64,000 nucleotides of DNA. It comes from Methylomonas sp. ZR1 (GTDB lineage: Bacteria > Pseudomonadota > Gammaproteobacteria > Methylococcales > Methylomonadaceae). Shown here piece after piece: positions 52,012 to 62,200 of this stretch (the first letter of the stretch is position 1; each line of letters starts with the position of its first letter). Location: the NCBI RefSeq assembly GCF_013141865.1, contig NZ_RCST01000001.1, positions 4,774,001 to 4,838,000 of the forward strand. Reading direction: 5' to 3'. A program made the translations under genes and the position numbers. Below the pieces are notes generated by a model that did not search any database, was not told the origin of the DNA, and saw only the letters and a program-made list of their open reading frames with translations.

Positions 52012-55000
52012 ATGTCCATGATTCTGCTGCATAACCCCATCGCCAGCTCCCGCAGCTTGCAGCGGGTGCACATGTTCCCCGGCCGGCATCTGGGCGAGGA
52101 AGAGTTCGACCGCGAACAGGCGTATGCCGACGCGCGGCTGGCTACCGTGTTGCAGGGCAGAACAGCCGGCATCGTCCATGGCCTGGATTTACAATTGGGG
52201 CCGAACGGCATAGCTGAACCCGGCTTTAGCGTCAGCGCCGGCTTAGCTCTGGCAGCCAATGGCCAGGCACTGGGGCTGTACTATCCGCTACGCGCCGAGT
52301 GGCAGGATTTGATCGACGCCTACCTAAACCGCAACCAGGTCGTCAGCGCGGTGGGTGTTTATTATTTGCTGTTGGCCCGCGGCGACCGGCAAATCGACGG
52401 GCCGGGCGTCGATGCCTGCCAACGTACCGAATTGGATCCAACCCGCGACACCCAAAGAGTGTTGGCCGGCAGCCTGGCTATACAGCGCATCAATATCAGC
52501 GACACGGCGGTAAATACCTGGCCGCGCGACCGCATCGAAAACTGGGTAGCCGCCGACCGGGTCGACGCCGGTTTCATGGCCAAATTGGGACATGCCGTGC
52601 CGCTGGCTTTGCTGGCGGTGGTGAACAACGAGGATGCCAGCTACCGAGTCGCCTGGCTCTCGCAGGAAGCCGGCCGCTACGAAGCGGTGTCGAACAGCGG
52701 TTACCGGGTTTTGCTCAATCAAACCGGCGCGGCGATGCGGCGGGTGATGCAAGCGGCGGGTTTGCCGGCTAATGCCGGGATTCCGTTGCCGCAGTTTTTA
52801 CAAGACAATCTGCATCTGGATTTTCTGCCGGCCGCCGGCCAATTGCCGCTGGACTGGCTGCAAAATCCGGCCGCGCCGGCGCCAAATCTGCTTTGGCTGC
52901 CAACGCATCTGGGCATAGACATGGTGCCGGTGCCGGAAGAAGCAGTGATCGAGCTGTTGAACGGCCATATCGCCAGGCGGGTGATCGATTTGCGCCAGCC
53001 GGCCGGCGATAAAATTAGATTGTTGCTGGCGGTGAACGAGCCGGATTACCGGCCCAATCTATTGGATATTCCGCAAACCGACAGCGTGCTGGAAAGCGAT
53101 ATTTTCCGGTTTTACATTCGTGCTTATGATGCTTGGCGCAAATGGCGCCAACAATTCGATGCCTTGTATTTCGTCGAGCCGTCCAATACGCCGCCTCTGG
53201 CTGGCGGCATAGGCGTGATAGAGCATGCGGTGCTCGATCCCGCGCAATTCAAAAATCTGGATTTACCTAAACCGGAAGTGCCGCCGGCCTTACCTCTGAC
53301 GATTTTCGAGAAAGTCATCGCCCGCGCCAACAGCGAACAACAAGACCCGCAAAATCCCGGTACGCCTTATCCCTACAGCAAAGGAGTGCCGACCTTACCT
53401 AACTTTTACCGCAATTGGCTGGGCGCGGACGGCAATCCGCCGCCGATAGCCACGCCCAGCGACGACGGTTTGGTGGTGCAGTACGCGGTGGCTCTGGTGG
53501 AACTGGAAGCCATCGAAAATCAGATTCGCGCCATCCGCAGCCGGGTCGAGAAAACCCGCGATTTTTTATTATTGCAACGCCAGCAACTGGATTCGCAAAC
53601 CGTGGCCTTGGCCGCATTGGCCGGCGGTGTGGCCGGCGACGGCACCGGCTTGCAGGTGGCGCGCTGGTTGCCGTATGCCAATCTCAACGCCACCGATATT
53701 CCCAATAACGTCGAAAAAGTGGTTAGCACGGAAAGCGTGGTCAGCAATGCGCCTAAAGCCGTGTTTGCCACCGCGTCCGCCGGCTTATTCAATAGCGCGA
53801 TCAGTCAGATGGCTGCGCCGAAAATCAGCGCCAGCAGTGCCTTGAGCAACAACTTATTGAGTAACGCGCTGGCCTCCACCTCATCGGTGTCCAAGTCGGC
53901 GTTTTTATTGGCCAGCAAGCCGCAAACCTATTCGGCGTTTGAATTGGGCATCAACAAAAACCGCCTGGATATGTTGTCGCGCATTACCAAGGAAGCGGTC
54001 AGCAAGCCGGCTTTTGAGGCCAAGGAATATAGGTTTGGGGTGATCGATCATATCAGTCCGGAAATCAACGAATATGCCAAAGCTTATTACGGGATGAAGG
54101 AATTGCTGGCCACGCTGACCGATTTGTTCGACCCCACCGATGCCGCCACCTTGCGTAAGCAGATGGAAAAAATCGGCGTGGTGGAAGACGATCAGGCCGG
54201 TGCCAATGCCACTAACCCGTTCGAGCGCAGCGGCAAGCTGGAGTCGCCGGCGGTGTTGGACAACCTGGCCGACAAAAACGCCCCGAACAATCCGCAGCGT
54301 TCCAGTCTGTTAAAAACCCAATATCGTTACCATGCCTTGTTCAAGGCCGGACGGATTTTGACGCAATGGATCGCGATTTTTGAGGCGCGTTACAACAATA
54401 TCGAACGCAAACTGCAAGGTAAGTTACGCGAACAAGCCAATAAACTGGCGCAGATCGATAAACTGGCCGGGCTGATCCGGGTGGCGCGGGAAACCCTGGA
54501 AGGCATGGACAGGTTCCGCGTCGAACAACTCGGCGACTACGGCGTTGCGCAGCGCTTGCTGGACGAAGACTGGCGGCAGGTCTGGACTTTGAATAACGAA
54601 CGCACCCGTATTTTAACCAAGGCCTTGCGCGGTTTGTATTACGTCAGAGTGCGCGGTACGCCGGTCAGCGCTGCCTTGGTCGACCCCTTGGCCTTGCGTT
54701 ACGGCAGCAGCAAGGACATCGTCCCCGGCTGCGATTGGGAAGAAGAGGTGGATTTGCCCGCGGCGCTGGACCCGTTTTTCGCGGCGATCTGCGAGATTCC
54801 GATGGACGACTGGGCCGGCTTAAAACCGTTGCGGCCCAAGCTGCCGCCGTTTCAGCAATTCGATTATTTGGGGCAATTGCGCCAGGCTCGCTTCAAAGCC
54901 AGACCCGCCAGCCTGTTGACGCCGGCCAATACCGATACCTTGCAGGCCCGCCTGCAAACCGTGCATCTGCAAACCCAGATTGTCATGCAGCAGTGGGCCA

Positions 55001-55686
55001 GCTTCAGCTTGCCGGCTTTTACCGCCAGCAGTTTGCAAACCCAGGCGGCGGCCGCCAAAGTGTTGGCTTTGGCAGACCTGGCCGGCGCAGCCGGACCGCT
55101 ACGCAAGCCCGCCCACGAATTGCGTGAGCAGTTGGAGCACTGCCAGTTTTGCTTGCTGGAAAAACTCAATCTGTTGCCGCCGTCCTTACGTTTGCAGTGG
55201 GGACAACTGGCCGAAGACGATCAGATTCGCGTCGAAGACGTATCCTGGTGGCCGGGCATGGACAGGGCGGAAGCCGACGATTTCAACGCTGCCCGTACCG
55301 TATCGGAATTAATCGCCTGGTGGTTCCGGCAATTGGACCGCGATGCCTCCGCTGCCAGCCGCAGCGCGATGCGCAATATGATTCGGGCCGTGCTGATTCA
55401 TGCTTCCTTGGGCGATCCGCAGGAAATCATTCGCGGCAACGTGCATGTGCCGCCGCGCCTGGCAGCGATAGGTGAACGCTTGCAGGTCAAGTTGAACCGG
55501 CCGCCGTTGCCGGGTACCCGGCTGCAGTTGCTGGATACCGAGCAGCGCGTCGTGGCGGTGTTGGCGGTGGAAGACCACAGTCCGCAAAGCACCCAGGTCA
55601 CTATCGTCGATATGCTGCAAAGTGGCGTGAAGATCAACACCCGCTTTAGCGTAGTGGCGAATAAGCTGACGCAGCAGCGCTTGTAA
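52012..55686 (+). CDS. Large eCIS-associated protein, third of three sharing an N-terminal module
   Basis: This 1224-residue protein starts MSMILLHNPIASSRSLQRVH and has the shared module (residues about 18-110: MFPGRHLGEEEFDREQAYAD, GRTAGIVHGLDLQL, SVSAGLALAANGQALGL). The rest is long and mostly helical, with coiled-coil-like segments at about residues 486-530 and 790-830. Tape-measure function would fit its length and helicity, but there is no membrane segment, so this is speculative. The start has a good AAGGAG site. It is the largest structural-looking gene of the cluster. Confidence 0.6.
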   Translation: MSMILLHNPIASSRSLQRVHMFPGRHLGEEEFDREQAYADARLATVLQGRTAGIVHGLDLQLGPNGIAEPGFSVSAGLALAANGQALGLYYPLRAEWQDLIDAYLNRNQVVSAVGVYYLLLARGDRQIDGPGVDACQRTELDPTRDTQRVLAGSLAIQRINISDTAVNTWPRDRIENWVAADRVDAGFMAKLGHAVPLALLAVVNNEDASYRVAWLSQEAGRYEAVSNSGYRVLLNQTGAAMRRVMQAAGLPANAGIPLPQFLQDNLHLDFLPAAGQLPLDWLQNPAAPAPNLLWLPTHLGIDMVPVPEEAVIELLNGHIARRVIDLRQPAGDKIRLLLAVNEPDYRPNLLDIPQTDSVLESDIFRFYIRAYDAWRKWRQQFDALYFVEPSNTPPLAGGIGVIEHAVLDPAQFKNLDLPKPEVPPALPLTIFEKVIARANSEQQDPQNPGTPYPYSKGVPTLPNFYRNWLGADGNPPPIATPSDDGLVVQYAVALVELEAIENQIRAIRSRVEKTRDFLLLQRQQLDSQTVALAALAGGVAGDGTGLQVARWLPYANLNATDIPNNVEKVVSTESVVSNAPKAVFATASAGLFNSAISQMAAPKISASSALSNNLLSNALASTSSVSKSAFLLASKPQTYSAFELGINKNRLDMLSRITKEAVSKPAFEAKEYRFGVIDHISPEINEYAKAYYGMKELLATLTDLFDPTDAATLRKQMEKIGVVEDDQAGANATNPFERSGKLESPAVLDNLADKNAPNNPQRSSLLKTQYRYHALFKAGRILTQWIAIFEARYNNIERKLQGKLREQANKLAQIDKLAGLIRVARETLEGMDRFRVEQLGDYGVAQRLLDEDWRQVWTLNNERTRILTKALRGLYYVRVRGTPVSAALVDPLALRYGSSKDIVPGCDWEEEVDLPAALDPFFAAICEIPMDDWAGLKPLRPKLPPFQQFDYLGQLRQARFKARPASLLTPANTDTLQARLQTVHLQTQIVMQQWASFSLPAFTASSLQTQAAAAKVLALADLAGAAGPLRKPAHELREQLEHCQFCLLEKLNLLPPSLRLQWGQLAEDDQIRVEDVSWWPGMDRAEADDFNAARTVSELIAWWFRQLDRDASAASRSAMRNMIRAVLIHASLGDPQEIIRGNVHVPPRLAAIGERLQVKLNRPPLPGTRLQLLDTEQRVVAVLAVEDHSPQSTQVTIVDMLQSGVKINTRFSVVANKLTQQRL

Positions 55687-55695
55687 ATTGCCGTT

Positions 55696-57294
55696 GTGAC
55701 CAAGCTGGCCGCCGATACTGTTGCGATACACCGTCTGACCGTCCGGGCCGGGCAGCAACGGGCGGCTGAAAGCGTGCGCGACAGTTTGCAAAGTGCGGAT
55801 TGGCCGCAAGCCGGGCAGGACAACTGGGTGTTTATCCGCCGCCTGCAAGTCAGCGGTGCGGCGCGGCAACTGCCTCGGCATTTGCTTGATCAAACCCGGC
55901 AGTACTTAACACAAAGCAATAATCCCGAACAGGTGATGCGCTTTGCCAGCTTGGCCGAGCTGTTGGCGGCTTTGCTGACCGATCTGCTGCGCGGCCGCGC
56001 CGGCTTATATTGGTATTGGCGACGCTGGGCGCATTGGTTTGATTTGCCGGTGTCGCGGGCCATATCCGGCATAGTGTCCGAACATCTGACTTTACTGCCG
56101 GCGGTTTGTGCCCGATTGGCGCAACGAGAAAAATTAGCCGCCGTCTGCTTGAGTCTGACAGACAGCGATGGCCGGCAATTGGCGGTTGAACTGGCCGGAA
56201 TGAGTGGTTTTCGCTTGCCGTCTGTTTTGGAAATCGCCGAACTGCATGGTTCTGAAATCGATCACGCAGACCGGCAAACCCCTTTAGCCGCCAGTCAGCA
56301 GACTTGGGCTGAGCAACTGACGCCTAGGCCCGGATTGCTGGCGCTTTGGCGACCGCTATTGCAAGAACTGGATGTTGCCGACGGCCGCTATCAATTGGCT
56401 TTAGTGCTGATCGGCCAAGACTTGGCACCGCTGCTGTTGCAACAACAGCCGGCTAGGCTGCTGGCTATTCTATCCGCCCGTTTTGCGGCTATGCTGAACG
56501 TCAAAAAAGCGCAGACGAGTGGTGAGCCCAAGCACGTAAGCGCGAATGAAACGATCCAGCCCCGGCAAGCAAAACCCCCTTTGCAAACGCAGCCGATTAG
56601 CCAAGCCCATCAAGCCCGAGCGCAAACAGACGGCGAGGCCAATCCGAAACTGGATGCCGACACCGAGCGGCAGATACCGGCGCTATTACCGCACAAGCCC
56701 CTTGCCGAGCATGATGGCAAAGATGTCCGGCAAACGCCGATGGCTGCAAACCTAGCATTGGCCGACTATTCTCGTCCTGCCAAGGCGCTTGCCCAGGGCT
56801 CTTCTCCAGAACCGGCCAGCGCAGGCCTGGAGTTTGCGGGATTTCATACCCGGCAAGGCGGCTTGCTATATTTATTGAATATGCTCAACCGGCCAGAAAT
56901 GCGCGGCTTGATGCTGGAACATGCCGAAACATTGCCCAGTGGCTGGGCCTGGTTGTATCGGCTTGGGCAAGAATTGCAATTGTACGAGGACGATGCGCTG
57001 GTCGATTTCATCGCGCGGCAATTGGGCCTGGACGATAGCGGCGAACTGGGCCGACTGCCGCCATTGCCGGTTCGCGAGCAGGTTTTGAGTCTGGCGCAGC
57101 GTTGGTACGGCAAGACCGGGGTTTGGAAGCCTGAGTTGTTGGCGCTCACCGGGCAAATTCACTACAGCCCCAGCCATATCGATTTGTACGCGCCGATGTC
57201 TGCGATCAGATTGCCCGTGCGCCTAGCCGGGTTGGACATCAATCCGGGCTGGCTGCCGTGGCTGGGCCGTGTCGTGAGTTTTCATTATGACTAA
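55696..57294 (+). CDS. eCIS-associated protein of unknown function, 532 residues
   Basis: The protein has an N-terminal domain (VFIRRLQVSGAARQLPRHLL) and a proline/glutamine-rich linker (about residues 270-370) without order. The C-terminal domain (about 375-532) has FHTRQGGLLYLLNML, RQLGLDDSGEL and the ending IHYSPSHIDLYAPMSAIRLPV then RLAGLDINPGWLPWLGRVVSFHYD. Proteins with this last domain lie just before the AAA+ gene in other eCIS loci as I recall them. The start codon is GTG at 55696. It overlaps the ATPase gene by eight bases, suggesting coupled translation and a linked function. Confidence 0.55.
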   Translation: MTKLAADTVAIHRLTVRAGQQRAAESVRDSLQSADWPQAGQDNWVFIRRLQVSGAARQLPRHLLDQTRQYLTQSNNPEQVMRFASLAELLAALLTDLLRGRAGLYWYWRRWAHWFDLPVSRAISGIVSEHLTLLPAVCARLAQREKLAAVCLSLTDSDGRQLAVELAGMSGFRLPSVLEIAELHGSEIDHADRQTPLAASQQTWAEQLTPRPGLLALWRPLLQELDVADGRYQLALVLIGQDLAPLLLQQQPARLLAILSARFAAMLNVKKAQTSGEPKHVSANETIQPRQAKPPLQTQPISQAHQARAQTDGEANPKLDADTERQIPALLPHKPLAEHDGKDVRQTPMAANLALADYSRPAKALAQGSSPEPASAGLEFAGFHTRQGGLLYLLNMLNRPEMRGLMLEHAETLPSGWAWLYRLGQELQLYEDDALVDFIARQLGLDDSGELGRLPPLPVREQVLSLAQRWYGKTGVWKPELLALTGQIHYSPSHIDLYAPMSAIRLPVRLAGLDINPGWLPWLGRVVSFHYD

Positions 57295-59266
57295 GCCGCC
57301 GCAGCCCTTTGCCGAATCGCTGAATCTGCAAGCACCTAACCGGCAGCAACCGTTGGCGGCCTTGGTGCGGGTCGGTTTGGCAGAATTCTGGGAACGGATG
57401 ATGCCGGGCGACACCGAACTGTCCGAGCAATTGCGGCAACAAGCCGCCCGGCAGTTAAACGTGGAAGTGCTGCCGAATTGGGCTCAAATGCGCGATGCAG
57501 CGGCGATGCAGTTTTTTAACTTGCCTGGCCCATTTGGTCAGTGGGTGCGCGAACAACATATCGACCTGCCGCAAGCCTTTTTGCTGGCCGTGGTCGGCAG
57601 CGCCGAGACCGATTATCTAGTGACCTTGACGCTCAGCGAGTTGCAAGCGCCCAATCCCGGCAACCGCTTGGCGGTGCATCTGGCGCTAACGATGTTGGAC
57701 GAACTATTCGGCGCCGGCACGCTGGATGCGCTGGATTTGCACGCTACGCCGTTGGTGCAGCAACAGGTGTTATTACTGGAGGGAAGCGGGCCGTTGTCGC
57801 TCAGGCAATTGCGCATCGAGCCCGCCTTGTGGTCGGTATTGTGCGGCCGGCCGGCGATTTGGCCGGGATGCCGAGTGATTTCGCTGACTGATCGCGAGTT
57901 GTTGCCGCTGCGCGTCCGCAAACAATTGCCGCATCTGGCAACATTATTGGCGAAAGGCGAAGTGCGCGGCTTGGCAATACGCGGCAACAGCGGTTGCGGT
58001 CGGCGGGCCTTGGCCGCCGAACTGGCCGAATTGTTGGGATTGACTGCCATCCAGGTGCCTAGCGAGCTTTGGCAACAGCAGCCGGCTTTGCCCTTGGCTT
58101 GTCAATTAGCGGGCTGGCTACCGGTAATCACTGCTAATGTCGCCGCCGGTGAAAGCTGGCAGTTGCCGGCAATCCAGCCCAATATCGCTCATGTGATTGT
58201 GCTGGGGATGACAGATGCGGTGTCCGGTCAGGATTTGCTGGAACTGGAAATGGGCGTACCTGACGAAGCCGAACGCCGCCAGCTTTGGGCGCGTTATCTC
58301 GCCGATGCGGAATTGGCTCGCCGTGCCGCCAGCGCCTTGCTGAGCGGGCCGGTTATTCAGAAAGTGGCGCGCAATGCGGTGTTGCGCGCGGAACAAAGCC
58401 GCAGCGCCTTGAATGCCGAACACATTGCCCAAGCCCGCCGCGATTTGGGCGCGGAACGCTTGCGGCTGTTGGCCGAGCCGGTGCGGCGGCGCGTCGAACG
58501 CGAAGCGGTGGTATTTCCGCCGCTGGTGGAGCAATACCTGCACGACTTTATCGCCCGCGCGCATAGCCGCGAATCGTTGTGGGAAGCCTTGGGTGTAACC
58601 TTGCAAGCCTCGCGCAATGCCGGCCTGCGGGCCTTATTCGTTGGCGACAGCGGCACCGGCAAAACTCTGGCCGCCAGTTATGTTGCCACCGCGCTCGGCG
58701 CGCCCTTGTACCGGGTCGATCTGGCGGCGATCATGAACAAATACGTCGGCGAGTCGGAAAAAAACTTGGGGAGTTTGCTGGATTTGGCCGCCGCCGCCGA
58801 CGCGATATTGTTGTTCGACGAAGCTGATTCGTTATTCGGCCGTCGCACCGACGCCCAGCAAAGCGGCGAGCGTTACGCCAATATGCTCACCAACTTTTTA
58901 TTAACCCGCATCGAAAACCACCCCGGCATCACGATTCTGACCACCAACAGCCGGGAGCGCATCGACAACGCCTTTACTCGCCGGCTGGATGCGATTGTGG
59001 ATTTTCCCATGCCGGGGTTTCAGGAGCGCCTGGATTTATGGCGCAGCCATTTTGGTCAACGCAGCCCGAGCGACGATTTATGCAAAACGCTGGCTAGCTA
59101 TTGCGACATCAGCGGCGGCCAGATCAGGAATGTGGTGTTGACCGCCGCCGGTTGCAGTCCGGCGGATCAGCCTATCGGCATTGAGCCCTTGTTGTCGGCT
59201 TTGCAGCGCGAATATCAAAAACTGGGCCGCAATCCGCCGGCGCAGTTAAAACAGTTAAGGAGTTAG
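57287..59266 (+). CDS. eCIS AAA+ ATPase (Afp15-like)
   Basis: This 659-residue protein has a C-terminal AAA+ domain with Walker A GDSGTGKTLAA (about residue 453), Walker B ILLFDEADSLFG (about 507-518), sensor TTNSRERID and an arginine-finger-like FTRRLD. An N-terminal part has a second, degenerate P-loop-like segment (IRGNSGCGRRALAAELAEL, about 231). In Afp, Afp15 is needed for particle assembly or cargo loading. It follows the 532-residue gene with overlap and precedes the DUF4157 gene by three bases. Confidence 0.93.
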   Translation: MTKPPQPFAESLNLQAPNRQQPLAALVRVGLAEFWERMMPGDTELSEQLRQQAARQLNVEVLPNWAQMRDAAAMQFFNLPGPFGQWVREQHIDLPQAFLLAVVGSAETDYLVTLTLSELQAPNPGNRLAVHLALTMLDELFGAGTLDALDLHATPLVQQQVLLLEGSGPLSLRQLRIEPALWSVLCGRPAIWPGCRVISLTDRELLPLRVRKQLPHLATLLAKGEVRGLAIRGNSGCGRRALAAELAELLGLTAIQVPSELWQQQPALPLACQLAGWLPVITANVAAGESWQLPAIQPNIAHVIVLGMTDAVSGQDLLELEMGVPDEAERRQLWARYLADAELARRAASALLSGPVIQKVARNAVLRAEQSRSALNAEHIAQARRDLGAERLRLLAEPVRRRVEREAVVFPPLVEQYLHDFIARAHSRESLWEALGVTLQASRNAGLRALFVGDSGTGKTLAASYVATALGAPLYRVDLAAIMNKYVGESEKNLGSLLDLAAAADAILLFDEADSLFGRRTDAQQSGERYANMLTNFLLTRIENHPGITILTTNSRERIDNAFTRRLDAIVDFPMPGFQERLDLWRSHFGQRSPSDDLCKTLASYCDISGGQIRNVVLTAAGCSPADQPIGIEPLLSALQREYQKLGRNPPAQLKQLRS

Positions 59267-59269
59267 CTT

Positions 59270-62200
59270 ATGGCAACTTTGGCGTCCAAACTCCGTAAAA
59301 AATCGCCGCTGCGCAAAACCAGCGCGCCGCCCAAACCCAATGAAGAGAAAAAGCAGCGCAAACCGGCGTATCTGCAACGCAAGATGGCCGTCAGCCAGCC
59401 GCATGACCCCGAAGAAAAGGAAGCCGACCAAGTAGCGCAGGAAGTCAGCCGCGCCAAAAAAACTGACGAACAGCCGGGGGTGAAGGAAGACAAGGAGATG
59501 ATTTCCAGCAAGCCGGTGCCGAGTGCTCAGCGCTTGTTGCGGCGGTTGAACCGGGCGGCGGCAAACGCCGCAAAACCGGAAGAAGAGCAAAAACCGGTGC
59601 TCCGGGCGAAAAAGCCGGATGACGAAAACAAAAACCCGGTTGCTAAGCGTTCTGTGGAAACCGAGGATAAAAAAGAGGATCAACTCATGCGGCTGAGCCG
59701 TAAAGCCAAGGAAGAAGAAACCCCCAAGGCCGCGCGGCTATTTCGTAAGGCCGCAGGACCCGAAAAAACAGACGAACAACAAACGACTGCTGCGCGTTTG
59801 TTACGCAAATCCAAGCTGGCGGATGAGGAGCAAACGGTCGCCCAAACCCGCCTGCACAGGGCTGCCGCCGAACAAGCAGAGCAGCCTGAAGATACTGAAT
59901 CAGCCGCGTCGGCAAATACGGTCGAGCAGTCGGTGGAGGCGCGAATCGAGGAAAGCCGGGGTAAGGGGGCGCCGTTGCCGGAAAATATCCGGCGCGAGAT
60001 GGAGCAACAGCTTGGTGCGGATTTTGCCGGGGTGACCATTCATAACGATGCCGAAGCGGCGGATTTGTGCAAGCAACTCAATGCCCGCGCCTTTACCGTT
60101 GGTAACGATGTGTACTTCGCGCCCGGCGAGTTTGCGCCGGAAGCCGACGCCGGGCGCGAACTGTTGGCGCACGAGTTGAGCCATGTGGTGCAACAAAGCG
60201 GCGGGGTGCAGCGCGTGATGCGCGCACCGCCGGCGGCTCCTGCTGCCGCCCCCGCGGCGGGCGGAGCCAAAAGTGCCGGTAAAGGTACGCTGAAGGGTGG
60301 GGAATTGCATGTGCCCCTGCTGACTTTGCCACAAAAACCGGGCATGCAGGAAAAATTCAGCGCTAAATACGGCGGACTGACCAATTGGAAACTGCCACAA
60401 GCCGACGAGCGTACCAACCAGATCGACGACTGGAAAAAGCAGATCAAACCGTCGTCCGGCAGCTGGGATTTAAAACCCTATCTCGGCAGCGACAACACCT
60501 TGCCGGATACCAGCGGTGCCAGCACGCAATATGCCTTGAAGCTGAAAGCCGGTGGCGGCGGTCAAGGCTATCTGATCGGCTCCGAAAGCGATATTCGCGA
60601 GCAGGCCATTCTGCCGTGGTGGAATAGTCAGGGGGCGCCGCATCTGTTCGATGTCGATCATATTCTGGAACTGCAATTGGGCGGTGATGCGGACAAGCTG
60701 GAAAACTTCCAGTTACTGGATGCCAGCGCCAATCGCAGTTCGGGTAGCAAGATTAAAAACGCCATCGATAAAGCGATACGCGCGGCCATTCCGCCCGAAG
60801 TGGAAGGTGGTGGCGACTTACCGGAAAATCTCTCCAAACCGTTGCCGGGGCGCGGCAAAGCAGCCCCTGGCGCTGCACCGGCACCGGCTGCGAATGCCGC
60901 GGCGACTACTCCGGCCCCTGCCGCGGTAGGCGGCGCAGCACCGGCTACTGCCGCCAAAGATCCGGCGTCGGCTGCACTGGACGCGATCAAAACCAGCTAT
61001 CAGGATAAGCTGATTTTCGACGAAGTGAAGTTCGAGGGGACCGTTGGCGGCAATCCGGGCATCTGTTGGCAGGCTGACCGCGTCACGAAGATGGAGCACA
61101 TGAAGCCTCTGGAAAAAGCCACCAAATCCAATGCGCCCGATCTGTTTGCCAACGATAAATTGCGGCTGCTGCCACGTCCCGGTGCCGGGGTGATGTTTGT
61201 TAGCGCCTTGAAGGGCGACCCCGGTAGCGAAACCTTCGACGCCGGTAGTTGGGGCGGCATGTCGGTGGTTGGCGGAACCTTCAACCGCACTGCCGGCAGC
61301 GGTACGGTGACGCTGACCATGCCCAAAACCAAAAAAGTCGATGCGCAGAACACTACACTAAATTTTGTCAGCAGCGGCGCGCCGACGCTGTGTCATATTC
61401 CGCCCGGCCAGGTAGCGGATGCTTATCGCAACGCTTTTAAAGCCAAGACTTTGAGTCCGATTGCGCTGAACAATGCCGATATGGATGCCAGCGCCAATAT
61501 CGTCGGCGGCGGCGTGCTGACGATAGACGGCATCCCGCTGTTGGCTGGCACGACTGTAGACGTGGCGTTGGTTGGCGGCGATTTGGTGTTCTCGAAAACC
61601 TTTTCTACCGATGAATTCGATATGAAAGGGCCTATCCAGCTGGATAGCAGTTCGCTGACGCTGAGTGCTGGCGCGGCCACGCCGATTGCCGCCGCCGGCT
61701 TGGTGGAGTTTCATATCGGCGAACTGGCGAAAGGTTCCTTGGAAGGCAGCGCCACGGCCGGCGGCTTTGCGATGGCCGGCCAGCTGGAATTTGATAAACA
61801 GCTCTTCACCGGTGCGGGGCGCATCGACTATGACAGTGCTAAAGGCATCAAAGCCTCCGGTACGCTCGGCCTGAAACCGGGGGCACTGAAAGGCATCAAA
61901 AAAGCCAGTTTTACCCTGGCTTACGACGATGCTAAAAAAGCCATCGATTTTGCCGGCGATGCCGAAGTTTCCGTGCCCGGCTTTAAAGGCGCCAAACTAT
62001 CCGCGCATGCCGATGATACCGGCAATATCAGCTTGGGCGGCGAGGCGACGCTATCCGACACCATCCCGCGCATCAAGGCCGGCAAGCTGAATATTGCAGC
62101 TGATCGAAAGGGCGATGTCTGGTCATTGGGCGGCGGCGGCGAGCTTGAGCCCGATTTGAGCGGATTGGACGCCAGCGCCAAAATCAAACTGGATTATAAA

